DNA of 64,000 bases, from assembly GCF_000208745.1 (NCBI RefSeq), contig NC_030851.1, forward strand, positions 27,475,462 through 27,539,461, read 5' to 3'. The position numbers and the translations under genes were made by a program. Below, in pieces: positions 23,152-35,800 of this stretch (position 1 is its first letter; every line of letters begins with the position of its first letter). The notes under the pieces are model-generated. The model made no database searches, was not told the DNA's origin, and worked only from the letters and a program-made list of their open reading frames with translations. This stretch comes from Theobroma cacao. Its lineage: Eukaryota; Streptophyta; Magnoliopsida; Malvales; Malvaceae.

Positions 23152-25836
23152 TGTCACGACCCAAATTTCGGGTCATGACTGGTGCATGGGTCCAATGGAC
23201 GTGATCCACTAAACCCAAGCAAGCCTATTATTTATCTTATGATTATATTTATTATCATTAAGTCTTATTTCATGACTTTGAATCAAAATAGTGATATACA
23301 TTGCCAACTCGTACTGGCATTACTCTTTTAAAATTTACATTAAGTTTATCTATACATAACAAAATAATACTCGACTTTCAGCGGAGTGACTTTGATGAAT
23401 ATACAGCTACCGAATGCCGAGACACCTACCAAAAGATGGACACAGGTCTACAAGGACACCTCGTCCTAATTATCGGTTACCTCGTGATCTTAAAACATGA
23501 ATTTGAAAATGGTGAGTATAAACTCAGTCAGTGAATAAGGAGGGGAACAAGCAACAATTAGGAAAAATTTAAAATCATGATGAAGTTGTTTCAAAATAAT
23601 GCAATTTAGTTCATTCCTATTTAAAACCCCTCCAAACCCCAGAGTTTTTCGCTACAGTGAGCATGAATTTCGCTGCAGTGAAAACAGAGCAACAAGAGAA
23701 CCATTTTTCCTCACTCAACAAAAAACCATCCTGCTAAACTAAAAAAATGAACCTAAAATTCATGAAAATTCTCAAAGTACAATGTGTCAACTTTCATGTA
23801 CATTACAACCATAAATCATTGTCCATCAATTTGCTATATCACACATATTTACATATGTATATGTATATATATATATATATGTATATACCCATCATCATCA
23901 TCTCACCAACCCATTATCATCATCACCAGCTCATCATCATCATCACCAACTCATGCGCACTCCCTACTCGCACATAACCGGGTCATCCTCGGCTTATGCG
24001 CACTCCCTACTCGCACATAGTCGAGTCATCATAATTACACAACATTATATTCAAGCATATATGTATATCAACATAATGCAACCACATAGAAATCCATAAT
24101 AACCACATTTCATAACATAAACTTTTTCTCAAACGCTTGTTCCCAAGGCATTCATTTTCATGAAAATTTTTTTTCATAAAATCATTCAAACACTTTGTTC
24201 AAAACAGTCATATTCCCAAAATAATTTTGATAGGCAGTCCACTCACAGGTGTCAAAAATTCAGATTTCGGGTGAACTCAGACTAATAGTCCTCAAGCGCA
24301 ATTCCTTTGCCTTTTCCGGATGTCTCACCACCTTGACAAATAACAAAGTCGAGGAATTTACTATATTGTCCCTAAATTGATATAAATTAATTTAAATTAC
24401 TAATGCTTGATATGTAAATGCAAAAATACGTCCGATTACCGTTTAATCATGGTATCGATTAAATTCGACCGATCACCCGATTAATCGGCGATTGTGTCCA
24501 AATCACCTCCAAATTAATCCATTTCTCCTCTAATAACTTAATTTACCACATACATTTAAATAAAGCCAAATTCAGCATTAGAACCCTCACAGTTCCTTAT
24601 AGAAAAATTTAGTCATTTGGTGCACTAGCATCGAATTTTTTTCTACATAACCGTTTCACCTTAATTCATCATTTTCCATGCCATTTTCCTTGAAATAAAA
24701 ACAATCCCCCATTGATATTCAGCCCTCATGGTTCGGCCAACAAGGAACCCTAGAGAAATTGAATATTTCTTTTGTGTTTTTGTTCATAACCATGCTTAAC
24801 TATCCCTAAACACTAACATAGTCTAAAATCAAATTATTCCAACAACAATTCCTCTTCCATACCCATTTTTCAGAATTGAATTCATCATGATAACTCAATA
24901 TTCAACCATGGAAATCAAGAACAAAAGCATGGGTAAGCTAGGTATCAAGGAGAATTAAAGAAATTTTAACTTACCTAGCTTGTTTCCTTGATTTCTTCAC
25001 TTTTTCTTTGAATTTCCACCTAGGTTTTCTTGTTTTTCCTTTTGTTCTTCCTTTTTTCTTGTTGCTGGATGTCTAGGCCGAATATGGTGAGGGAATTGGG
25101 GATTTAATGGGCTGATTTCTATAGAAAATAATAAAATAATCAAGCATGCCATGTGTCACATGCTTATTGGCCTAATTTTTAACTTTTTGACTTTTTCTTC
25201 TTAATTTTCCACCACAAATATTCTGGTATTTATCCAATCCTACCACAATTAAAATCCCTTGGTCTTGACAAGTGCTGGGCCGAAAATTTTACTGATTTGC
25301 CCCCGAGACAAAAAAATTACGATTTTGCCCTTATACTCCGAAATGTACCGGAATCTCATTGTTTCTACTTTTCAACCTAAAATAACACTAATATTGATCA
25401 ATATTAACCAAATGGGGCAAAAATTTTTTAAAAAAATTTTCGTTTAGTCCTCTAGTGGCAAAATTACCATTTTGCCCTTCTGCTCCATAAATACCGGGAA
25501 TCACAATTTTTCACTACTAAACATCATTTTATACTCCAATAATCATAATTATATTTCATATAATTATTCTTGGTCAAATGTGATCAAATCTTGGCTAAAA
25601 ATCTCCATTTTATCATCAAATGGTAAAATGACCGTTTTGTCCCTAATTGGTCAATTTTCTGATGGACTCCAAACTGGACCTTGAACTCCAAATCACTATT
25701 CTAAGCCATTCTGTTGGTTTTAAAATTTTCAAATTCCTCTTAGAATTTCTATTTGAACTAGTTCAAGGCTCGATTTAACTTAGTTGTACCACTCGGTACA
25801 ATACCGTCTTTTAATCGAGCTTGACAGGGTCTCACA
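23152..25836 (-). mobile_element. A 3' LTR (2685 bp)
   Basis: On the minus strand it begins TGTGAGACCCTGTCAAGC and ends GGGTCGTGACA. It contains two units of the 43-bp minisatellite, a short (TA)n run (23863-23880) and CAT-rich tracts. Confidence 0.93.
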
Positions 25837-25848
25837 TTCTCCCCCACT
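25837..25848 (-). promoter_or_regulatory. A polypurine tract
   Basis: The minus strand reads AGTGGGGGAGAA immediately before the 3' LTR. Confidence 0.9.
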
Positions 25849-25897
25849 AATAAAAATTCGGTCCCCGAATTTAAATTCAATGTAGAGTGGCTTACCT

Positions 25898-28800
25898 TTA
25901 CATATCGAAGAGGTGTGGATGCTTTGTCCGCATCTCATCCTCAGCTTCCCACGTTACCTCCTCGCTAGTGTGATTCCGCCACAACACTTTCACTGAGGCT
26001 ACATCCTTTGAACGGAGCTTTTTAACTTGCCTATCAAGGATAGCTACCGGTTGTTCCTCATAGGTTAGATCATTTTGCAACTGAATAGTTTCATACCGTA
26101 TTACATGTGATGGATCTGGGTTGTACTTCCTAAGCATGGACACATGAAACACGGGATGAATATTAGAAAGGTCTGGCGGTAATGCCAAACGATAAGCCAC
26201 CGCTCCAACCTTTTCTAAGATCTCGAATGGCCCTATATACCGAGGACTTAACTTCCCTTTCTTGCCAAACCTCATTACCCCTTTAGTTGGCGAAACTTTC
26301 AAAAATACATGATCTCCTACTTGGAACTCCAAGTCTCTCCGTCGGTTATCAGCATATGATTTCTGTCTACTTTGTGCTGTTAACATCCTCTGACGGATCA
26401 TGTGTATTTTCTCGGTTGCATCCTGCACCAATTCAGGCCCCAAAAGTTTCCTTTCTCCCACCTCTAGCCATCCAATGGGTGACCTACATCTTCGTCCATA
26501 TAAGGCCTCAAATGGTGCCATTTGGATGCTAGTTTGGAAACTGTTGTTGTAGGCAAATTCCACTAAGGGTAGATATTGTTCCCACCTGACACCAAGGTCT
26601 ATCACACAAGCCCTCAACATATCCTCCAATGTCTGTATGGTCCGTTCAGATTGTCCATCAGTCTGAGGGTGGAAAGCTGTGCTGAAATCCAACTTAGTGC
26701 CCAATGCTTCTTGCAACTTTCCCCAAAACCTACTAGTAAACTGAGCTCCTCTGTCAGATACTATAGAAATGGGAATACCATGTAGTCGCACTATCTCATC
26801 CACATAAACTCGAGCATATTGGGCAGCCCCATAAGTAGTCTTAACCGGAAGAAAATGAGCTGACTTTGTTAACCGGTCCACTACTATCCAAATTGAATCA
26901 TATCCCCCACTGGTTCGAGGCAAACCCGTTACAAAGTCCATAGCAATATGTTCCCACTTCCACTCGGGTACTGGTAATGGCTGTAGTAGCCCTGCAGGCT
27001 TTTGATGCTCGGCCTTAACCTGCTGACAAACCAGGCACTTGGAGACAAACTCAGCTACATCTCTCTTAAGTCCTTCCCACCAATACACCTCTTTCAAATC
27101 TTGATACATCTTTGTAGCCCCTGGATGTACCACATAAGCTGCCATGTGAGCTTCCTCCAATATTTCTCTCCTCAACCCGTCACCATCAGGCACATAAAGT
27201 CTGGTTCCATACCTCAACACTCCATCTGTGCCTTTAGTAAACATTTTTCCTTTCCTACCCTGAGGATCCTCTAAGGCCTTAGTCACAAACTCATCTTTAC
27301 TTTGTGCTTCTTTAATCCTGTCCATTAAAATAGGCCTCACTCTAAAGTGTGCTAGCAAAGCATTTGTCTCCGCAACTTCCAAACGCACACCTATGTCTCC
27401 CAAGCTATGGATCTCTCTAACCAAGGATCTCCTACCAGTGGAAATATGTGCCAAGCTTCCCATTGATTTTCGACTCAAGGCATCCGCCACTACATTGGCC
27501 TTACCGGGATGATAAAGAATAGTACAATCATAATCCTTTAGCAACTCCATCCATCTACGTTGCCGTAAGTTAAGATCCCTCTACTGAAATATATACTTCA
27601 GACTTTTGTGGTCTGTGTATATCTCGCAAGTCTCACCATACAAGTAATGTCTCCAAATCTTTAAGGCAAACACGATTGTTGCCATTTCCAAATCGTGTAT
27701 GGGGTAATTCTGCTCATGCCTTTTAAGTTGCCTAGATGCATACGCAATCACCTTCCCATGTTGCATTAATACACATCCTAAACCAACCCCCGATGCATCA
27801 CAAAACACCGTGTAACCCCTTGTGCCTTGCGATAGGCTTAACATTGGAGCTGTGGTGAGACATGCCTTAAGCTTCTGAAAACTATTCTCACAAGCATCAG
27901 ATCACTCAAATTTTGTATCTTTACGTGTCAGCTTAGTCAAAGGGGCAACTATTTTGGAGAAGTTCTTCACAAAGCGATGATAATAGCCAGCTAAACCCAC
28001 AAACCTTCTAATCTCCATAACTGATGTTGGCCTTGGCCATTTTTCCACTTCTTCAATTTTCTTTGAATCAACTTGTATCCCATCCTTAGATACCACATGC
28101 CCCAAGAATGGAACACTTTCGAGCCAAAACTCACACTTGGAGAACTTAGCATGCAATTGATGTTCTCTCAAAATTTGGAGCACTATCTTAAGATGCTGCT
28201 CATGCTCCTCTTGACTCTTTGAATATATCAAAATGTCATCAATAAACACCACCACAAACTTATCCAAATAAGGTTTGAACACTCGGTTCATCAAATCCAT
28301 AAAGGCTGCAGGAGCATTCGTGAGCCCAAATGACATCACTAAGAATTCATAGTGCCCATATCTTGTTAGAAATGCAGTCTTGGGTATATCTTCATTTCGG
28401 ATTCTCAACTGATGGTACCCAGATCGTAGATCTATCTTAGAAAAACATTGTGTTCTTTGTAGTTGATCAAATAAATCATCTATCCTTGGGAGAGGATACT
28501 TATTCTTCACCGTCACTTTATTAAGCTGTCGATAATCAATGCACAGCCTAAGTGACCCATCTTTTGTCTTCACAAATAACACTGGTGCTCCCCATGAGGC
28601 TACACTAGGTCGGATGAAACCTTTATCCAACAAATCCTCCAACTGATCCTTAAGTTCTTTAAGCTCTGCAGGTGCCATTCTATATAGGGGTATGGATATA
28701 GGTCTAGTGTCGGGAATCAAATCTATGCAAAACTCAATCTCCCGTTCAGGAGGCAAACCTGGTAGCTCCTCAGGAAATACATCCACGAACTCCTTCACCA

Positions 28801-30760
28801 CCGACACTTGAGTTACATCTCCAATCTTCGCCTGAGTATCCTTTACAACAGCCAAGTAACCTATACAACCTTGTCGTAATAATCTTCTGGCAGATATGAC
28901 TGATATCAAATTGGTTGGAGCATTACTCCTATCCCCCTGAATACTAAATGATGGTTCACCGGGGGAATAAAATCTAACCAATTTATGATAGTAGTCCACA
29001 CTAGCATGGCAGGGTGATAACCAATCCATCCCCAAGATTACATCAAATTCTAAGGTGTCTAGCACCACTGGATTCACAGAAGTGTCTTTGTCCTTGACTC
29101 GCACTACACAGGACTCATATTCCCACTCGACCACAAATATCTCATTTAAAGGAGTAGACACCACTAATTGTTCCTCTCTCCTAACACGATCTCTACCCAA
29201 CCGAGATGCAAAACATGGAGAGATAAAAGAATGGGTAGCACCAGGATCAAATAGTACCCGAGCATTCATATTACAAACGGAGAGAATACCTGAGACCACG
29301 GCATTGGATGTTTGAGCCTCCTGCTGTGTTAAAGCAAACACCCTCGCCTGGCCTCTACCAACAGAACTTTGATGTTCGGACCCAGATGGTCTGCCCTGAG
29401 AGGAAGTACCAGCACCTCTACCTCTGGATCCACTAACCTCCCGACCAGATGAGACAGCAACTGAAGGAGCAGATGAAGCTGGCTGGGTGGAACCACGAGC
29501 AGAATCTGGTGATTGATGTGCCATCGGACAATCCCTCCTAATATGCCCAGGTTGACCGCACCCGTAACAAGTTATTGTAGTAAGGAAACACCGTCCACTA
29601 TGTCGTCTCCCACAAGTATCACAATAGCGAGCGACTTGACTACTCTGTCTAGAATCTTGCTGCCTCTTAGAACTGAAGATTCTCTGTTCCACCCTAATAT
29701 TAGCACCAGGCGCGTCACTCCCCTGCTGAGGTAACCGTGAGTCCCTCTGTGGACCCTGACGGCTAGAAGATGAACCACCACTGTTGAAATCTCTACGGCC
29801 CTGATAACCCTCTGTCTTGCCTTTTTTTGCTCTATCTCTCGCAGCCTTACGCTCACTGGTCCTCATCTTGATGCGTTGAGCATGATCCACTGCTGCAGAA
29901 TAGGTAGTGAAATCTCGAGATGCCACAACCCTAAATAATTGCTCTACTAACCCATCCATAAACCTCTGAATCTTCATCTCCTCAGTAGAAACGAGATAGG
30001 GTGCATAACGAGCTAGTTGCGTGAACTTGATGTCATACTCAGACACCGTCATGCTTGAAGTCTGTACTAAAGTCTCAAACTCTCTGGCTCTGGAATTACG
30101 CACACTGAGTGGTAAGAATCGATCAAAGAAGGCTGCACTGAACTCACTCTAGGCCAACGATGTTGCATCAGTTGGTCTGCCTCTACATAAAGAGCTATAC
30201 CATTCTTGAGCCACTTCCTCTAATTGGAAGGCGGCTAGCTCAACTGACCGAACACTAGAACATCCCAAGGCTTTACAAATTTTCTCCATCTTATCCAAGA
30301 AAACCTAGGGTTTCTCCGATGCATCAGACCCTGAAAATGTTGGAGGCTTAAGCTTGAGGAAGTCAGGAAGAGAAATATCTAGATGTCCCCTCTCGACCTC
30401 ATGATGTTGGCGATCGGCCTGTCCTTGGGAGCTAGGGGATTCTTATACTGTAGGTCTCCCCTCTACTACCCTTTGTATATCTTCCGTGCGGGTCGCCATC
30501 ATCTCTACAACCCGGTTAACTCCCTGTAGGCCTATCGCCAAATCCTCAATAGTAATACCCCTAGCTGGGTGTCTATCTACATCACTTGAGGACTGTCCCT
30601 CTTCTTGCCTACTCACAAGCATATCCGACCTCACCGGCCTAGTGACCCTGCCACGTCTACCTTGGCCTCTCCGAGTGGATGCCCGTGGTCTATCTGCCAT
30701 CTCAATGGGAGCATCTTGCTCCCTTGCCCGTCTTGAGGCGGCTCGTGTTTTAGGCGGCAT
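25898..30760 (-). pseudogene. A gag-pol polyprotein, one frame with five stop codons
   Basis: A single 1621-codon frame begins at 30760 (MPPKTRAASRR) and ends at 25898. Gag holds a basic start, a capsid-like region and two knuckles ([12 protein letters not shown], then [14 protein letters not shown] near 29550). Protease has the FDPGATHSF active site near 29245. RT has [20 protein letters not shown] and the catalytic FIDDIL near 28240. RNase H has [15 protein letters not shown] and YTDHKSL. Integrase has a His/Cys zinc-binding start, catalytic Asp in MDFVTG and SDRGAQF, and Glu in GQSERT. It ends with a chromodomain (EEVTWEAEDEMRT). The stops are at 30443-30445 (TAA), 30305-30307 (TAG), 30149-30151 (TAG), 27902-27904 (TGA) and 27581-27583 (TAG). 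Each fits a single C-to-T or G-to-A change. It is a dead but well-preserved copy; the domain order and chromodomain place it with Tekay/Del chromoviruses. Confidence 0.93.
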
Positions 30761-30970
30761 TCTTACCTAGACAACAGCAAACACCTGTTATTAAACACAT
30801 ATTATAATCATACTTAAGGCAAAAGGTGGTTTCTAAGATAGGGAATCTATGCGGTCATTTGGTTGTAAAATATTCCGCGGTTCACACATTACAACTGAAG
30901 TTCCCACATAAAGACCCGACTTTTCACTGGACTAACAAAAAGAAAGTTCTAGGACCTAGACAAACCTAAA

Positions 30971-30982
30971 GCTCTGATACCA
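30971..30982 (-). promoter_or_regulatory. A primer-binding site
   Basis: The minus strand reads TGGTATCAGAGC, complementary to initiator-Met tRNA, four bases inside the 5' LTR. About 210 bp of leader separate it from the gag start. Confidence 0.92.
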
Positions 30983-30986
30983 ACAT

Positions 30987-31691
30987 TGTCATGACCCAAA
31001 ATTTGGGTCATGACCGACGCATGGGTCTAATGGACGTAATCTACTAAACCCAAGTAAGCCTATTATTTATCTTACTTATGATTCTATTTATTATCACTAA
31101 GTCCTATTTCATGACTTTGAATCAAAATAGTGATATACATTGCCAACTCGTACTGGCATTACTCTTTTAAAATTTACATTAAGTTCATCTATACATAACA
31201 AAATAATACTCGACTTCCAGCGGAGTGACTCGGATGAATATACAGCTACGAAATACCGAGACACTTACCAAAAGATGGACACAGGTCTACAAGGACATCT
31301 CGTCCTAATTATCGGCTGCCTCGTGATCTGAAAACATGAATTTGAAAATGGTGAGTATAAACCTAGTGAGTGAACAAGGAAGGGAACAAGCAACAATTAG
31401 GGAGAATTTAAAATCATGATGCACTTGTTTCAAAACAATACAATTTAGTTCATTCCTATTTAAAACCCCTCCAAACCCGAGAGTTTCTCGCTACAGCGAG
31501 CATGAATTTCGCTGCAATGAAAACAGAGCAACAAGAGAAACATTTTTTCTCACTCAACAAAAAGCCATCCTGCTAAACTAATAAAATCAACATAAAATTC
31601 ATGAAAATTCTCAAAGTATAATGTGTCAAATTTCACGTACATTACAACCATAAATCATTGTCCATCAATTTGCTATAACACACACATTTAC

Positions 31692-31731
<40 letters not shown>

Positions 31732-33727
31732 GTATATACCCATCATCATCATCTCACCAACCCATCATCATCATCACCAGCTCATCATCATCATCACCAG
31801 CTCATGCGCACTCCCTACTCGCACATGGCTGGGTCATCACCGGGTTATGCGCACTCCCTACTCGCACATAACCGGGTCATCCTCGGCTTATGCGCACTCC
31901 CTACTCGCACATAGCCGAGTCAACATAATTACACAACATTATATTCAAGCATATATGTATATCAACATAATGCAGCCACATAGAAATCCATAATAACCAC
32001 ATTTCATAACATAAACCTTTTCTCAAAAGCTTGTTCCCAAGGCATTCATTTTCATGAAAAATTGCATAAAATCATTCAAACACTTTGTTCAAAACAGTCA
32101 TATTCCCAAAACAATTTTGATAGGCAGTCCACTCACAGGTGTCGAAAATCCGGATTCCGGGTGAACTCTGACTAATAGTCCTCAAGCGCAATTCCTTTGC
32201 CTTTTCCGGACGTCTCACCACCTTGACAAATAACAAAGTCGAGGAATTTACTATATTGTCCCTAAATTGATATAAATTAATTTAAATTACTAATGCTTGA
32301 TATGTAAATGCAAAAATATGTCCGATTACCGCTTAATCACGGTATCGATTAAATTCGACCGATCACCCGATTAATCGGCGATTGTGTCCAAATCACCTCC
32401 AAATTAATTCATTTCTCCTCTAATACCTTAATTTACCACATACATTTAAATAAAGCCAAATTCAGCATTAGAACCCTCACAATTCCTTATAGAAAAAATT
32501 TGGTCATTTGGTGCACTAGCATCGAATTTTTTTCTACATAACCGTTTCACCTTAATTCATCATTTTCCAAGCCATTTTCCTTGAAATAAAAACAATCCCC
32601 CATTGATATTCAGCCCTCATGGTTCGACCAACAAGGAACCCTAGAGAAATTGAATATTTCTTTTGTGTTTTTGTTCATAACCATGCTTAACTATCCCTAA
32701 ACACTAACATAGTCTAAAATCAAATTATTCCAACAACAATTCCTCTTCCATACCCATTTTTCAGAATTGAATTCATCATGATAACTCAATATTCAACCAT
32801 GGAAATCAAGAACAAAAGCATGGGTAAGCTAGGTATCAAGGAGAATTAAAGAAATTTTAACTTACCTAGCTTGTTTCCTTGATTTCTTCACTTTTTCTTT
32901 GAATTTTCACCTAGGTTTTCTTGTTTTTCCTTTTGTTCTTCCTTTTTTCTTGTTGCTGGATGCCTAGGCCGAATATGGTGAGGGAATTGGGGATTTAATG
33001 GGCTGATTTCTATAGAAAATAATAAAATAATCAAGCATGCCATGTGTCACATGCTTATTGGCCCAATTTTTAACTTTTTGACTTTTTCTTCTTAATTTTC
33101 CACCACAAATATTCTGGTATTTATCCAATCCTACCACAATTAAAATCCCTTGGTCTTGACAAGTGCTGGGGTGAAAAATTTACCGATTTGCCCCTGGGGT
33201 GAAAAAATTACTATTTTGCCCTTTTACTCCGAAATGTACCGGAATCTCATTATTTCTACTTTTCAACCTAAAATAACACTAATATTGATCAATATTAACC
33301 AAATGGGGCAAAAATTGTTTAAAAAAATTTTCGTTTAGTCCTTTAGTGGCAAAATTACCATTTTGCCCTTGTGCTCCATAAATACCGAGAATCACAATTT
33401 TTCACTGCTAAACATCATTTTATACTCCAATAATCATAATTATATTTCATATAATTATTCTTGGTCAAATGTGATCAAATCTTGGCTAAAAATCTCAATT
33501 TTATCATCAAATGGTAAAATGACCGTTTTGTCCCTAATTGGTCAATTTTCTGATGGACTCCAAACTGGACCTTGAACTCCAAATCACTATTCTAAGCCAT
33601 TCTGTGGGTTTTAAAATTTTCAAATTCCTCTTAGAATTTCTATTTGAACTAGTTCAAGGCTCGATTTAACTTAGTTGTACCACTCGGTACAATACCGTCT
33701 TTTAATCGAGCTTGACAGGGTCTCACA
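30987..33727 (-). mobile_element. A 5' LTR (2741 bp)
   Basis: It has the same termini as the 3' LTR. Most of its extra length is one more 43-bp minisatellite unit (three against two) and a longer (TA)n run (about 31696-31730). It would hold the promoter; I could not place a convincing TATA box with certainty. Confidence 0.92.
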
Positions 33728-33752
33728 TAATTCTAGTCTATATGTCCTTATT

Positions 33753-34994
33753 CATTTCCATATTAGTTAGTCACTTAAGATTTAAATTCATTGAAGTCGT
33801 GTGCACTTCTTACATTTTGAATACTAGTTTCCCACGTTAGGAAATTTTTATTAACCAACTTTATTATCAGGATTACCTTCAATCATCTTGTACTATTCCT
33901 TTACACCAATATACCCATACATTCTCTTTAGCGTCTGCACAATCAACTTTGATATTTACAAACTTAATATGGATTTTACTTAGGTATCCCTCGACATCAT
34001 CGCCCATATCTAATTTCAACCTCACATCGAGCGACCTCATAACTTATGCTTTAACCATTAAGCTCCTTGACAATTCCAAGTTCAACAATTCCTTATCATA
34101 TATATAAAATATTTTAAAGCACTACTAACCATTATTCTTGACACTTGCAGTTCGGTCTATTTGTTTCAAAACTCTTATACATTGCCAATATATAAGTCAA
34201 CGAAGAAACTTGTCAATTCATTCATATCAATACGTTCCAAAACCTTAAAACTCTAATTAACGAAGCTTAACATCAAATCCAATAACCTTAATTCAACTCG
34301 CAAGTTCAACTTCCTGTCTTTCACCTCGTATTCCTATGTCCTAGATATGAGGTGTTTCTAGTGCGGCGGCACGGTGGCTACTGAAGTTTACTTAATCAAC
34401 GCTATTCATCTAAATTTAAGGTTACTATATTAATCATCCTCAACTGTTTGATTTTCCTTGTAGCTTACGTCGCAATTTCCATAACCATTAAATTTTCTTG
34501 TGCTTATCAGATATAATAGACCAAGCCAATATTTTCAAATTCATCTCATTCTTTAACACTTGTCAACATCCATTACCACGGGTAAGAATCCCTTATTGCT
34601 TTCCATAATTTCAATATATCTCAAATTGTACACCACTTAATTATTGCATCTTGCCTTTACGGTCATAAGATCAAAGTTTCTTAAGCTTAGGATACAGAAA
34701 CTTCCTCTTAGAGTATATCCGAAAATCAACATTTTCTGAATCCGTTACCTTTGAAGAAATCAAATTTAAGAATAATTATTTGCACCATACTTTGCATACT
34801 AATCCAATTAGACTTTTAAATTGATTCTTACAATAATTTGTATATCAAGCTCCAATATAAATCTCCATATGGCATTTAGACTAGAATCAACCTTTTCAAG
34901 TCATTTAATTTCAAAAAACTAAATCCATATCTAGTCCTTTAATCCTTTGGCTCCACACTAAGCATAGCAAAATTCAAGCCCATCCTTAGAGTAG
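33753..34994 (-). other. B non-coding segment shared with C and D
   Basis: No coding frame is visible. Read on the minus strand it aligns with C from about 13707 (shared CTCTAAGGATG phrase) to about 15550. It includes a conspicuous GCCACCGTGCCGC stretch (34363-34376 here, 14771-14783 in C). It begins directly after the start of the RT region and ends directly before the integrase C-terminus, so it replaces the polymerase core. It lacks the SINE-like block found in C. Confidence 0.7.
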
Positions 34995-35646
34995 ATCAAT
35001 AGAGAATTCCAGTTCTCAATCAGGAGGTAGTCCTGGTAATTCATCCGAAAACACATCAGAGAATTCATTTACCATTGGGACATCCTCTAACTTAGGTTCC
35101 CCCTCAAAGGTATCAATCACATGTGCTAAATAAGCCGGATACCCTTTCTACACTAGTTTCAAAGCTTTGATAGCCGAGATTACACAGGATGGTAATACAC
35201 GATGTTCCCCTGCAAATACAACTTCTACTTCTTTAGAACTCTGAAGTACAACTTCCTTCCTAAAACAATTTACATTCATCCGATGTGCAGTCAACCAATC
35301 CATACCCAATATCAAATCAAAATCTCATATTTCTAATGGAATTAAGTCAGCCCTGAATTCTTCCTCACCAACTCTTATTCCACAGTCTTTATAATAGGCG
35401 TTTCTAACCACCTGCTCTCCTAGAGGGGTATGAACTACAATTCCCTCCTCTAAAAATGATAGGTTTCTATCAGAAAAGGATTTGAATGTCATGTTCACAT
35501 AAAATCCATTCAAACCAGAATCAATTAAGACATAAGCATCTCTGTCAAATATAGACATGATACCTGTCACTGCACTGGGTCGTACTTGTGCCTCTTATTC
35601 TCTCAACTAATCTAGCGAGAGGTGGGAGTCCACGTCGAGGAGGCAT
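34995..35646 (-). pseudogene. B gag start fused to protease and RT start (remnant)
   Basis: An ATG at 35644-35646 opens MPPRRGLPPLARL, a gag-like beginning. After about 20 codons the sequence passes into the protease region in another frame (VTGIMSIFDRDAYVLIDSG, active-site DSG). It continues through LILGMDWLTAHRM and the linker DELPGLPPD to FSIDLL, where the frame ends at the junction with the non-coding segment. Nearly all of gag, including the zinc knuckle, is therefore deleted. Stops occur after PLEI and LKLV and within LPPD/ELEF. The usual SGATHSF context of the active site is altered. Confidence 0.7.
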
Positions 35647-35781
35647 AATGATCTATAAGAAGAAATAGAATGAGTCTAGACAACTTTAGGTTATATATGC
35701 AGATGCATGCATTCCACTCAATCTAATCTAACTTAGGGCCATATTGACACTGTAGTTTTTAAAATAACTTTAAAACCAAAA

Positions 35782-35793
35782 GCTCTGATACCA
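35782..35793 (-). promoter_or_regulatory. B primer-binding site
   Basis: The minus strand reads TGGTATCAGAGC seven bases from the 5' LTR edge. Confidence 0.9.
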
Positions 35794-35800
35794 CCTGAAT

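Larger units (their letters stand above)
23152..33727 (-). mobile_element. Element A: complete Tekay/Del-like chromovirus, Ty3/gypsy
   Basis: It is 10,576 bp long with a perfect TAATT duplication (23147-23151, 33728-33732). The LTRs are 23152-25836 and 30987-33727. The primer site TGGTATCAGAGC (30971-30982, minus) and polypurine tract AGTGGGGGAGAA (25837-25848, minus) lie at the expected places. The gag-pol frame runs in the order gag, protease, RT, RNase H, integrase, chromodomain, with five stops and no frameshift. It is inserted in element B in the same orientation and is the youngest large layer in that stack. The LTR pair differs by scattered substitutions, roughly 15-20 in the first ~300 aligned bases but fewer elsewhere, and by minisatellite and AT-repeat length. 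Confidence 0.93.

Noticed and set aside
26287..29856. ORFs overlapping element A gag-pol in other frames (26287-26785, 27002-27274, 29055-29315, 29513-29856)
   Set aside because: They are shadows of the long gag-pol frame, with no independent motifs.
31696..31736. (TA)n run as a TATA promoter
   Set aside because: It is a microsatellite whose length differs between the two A LTRs; nothing supports a start site there.
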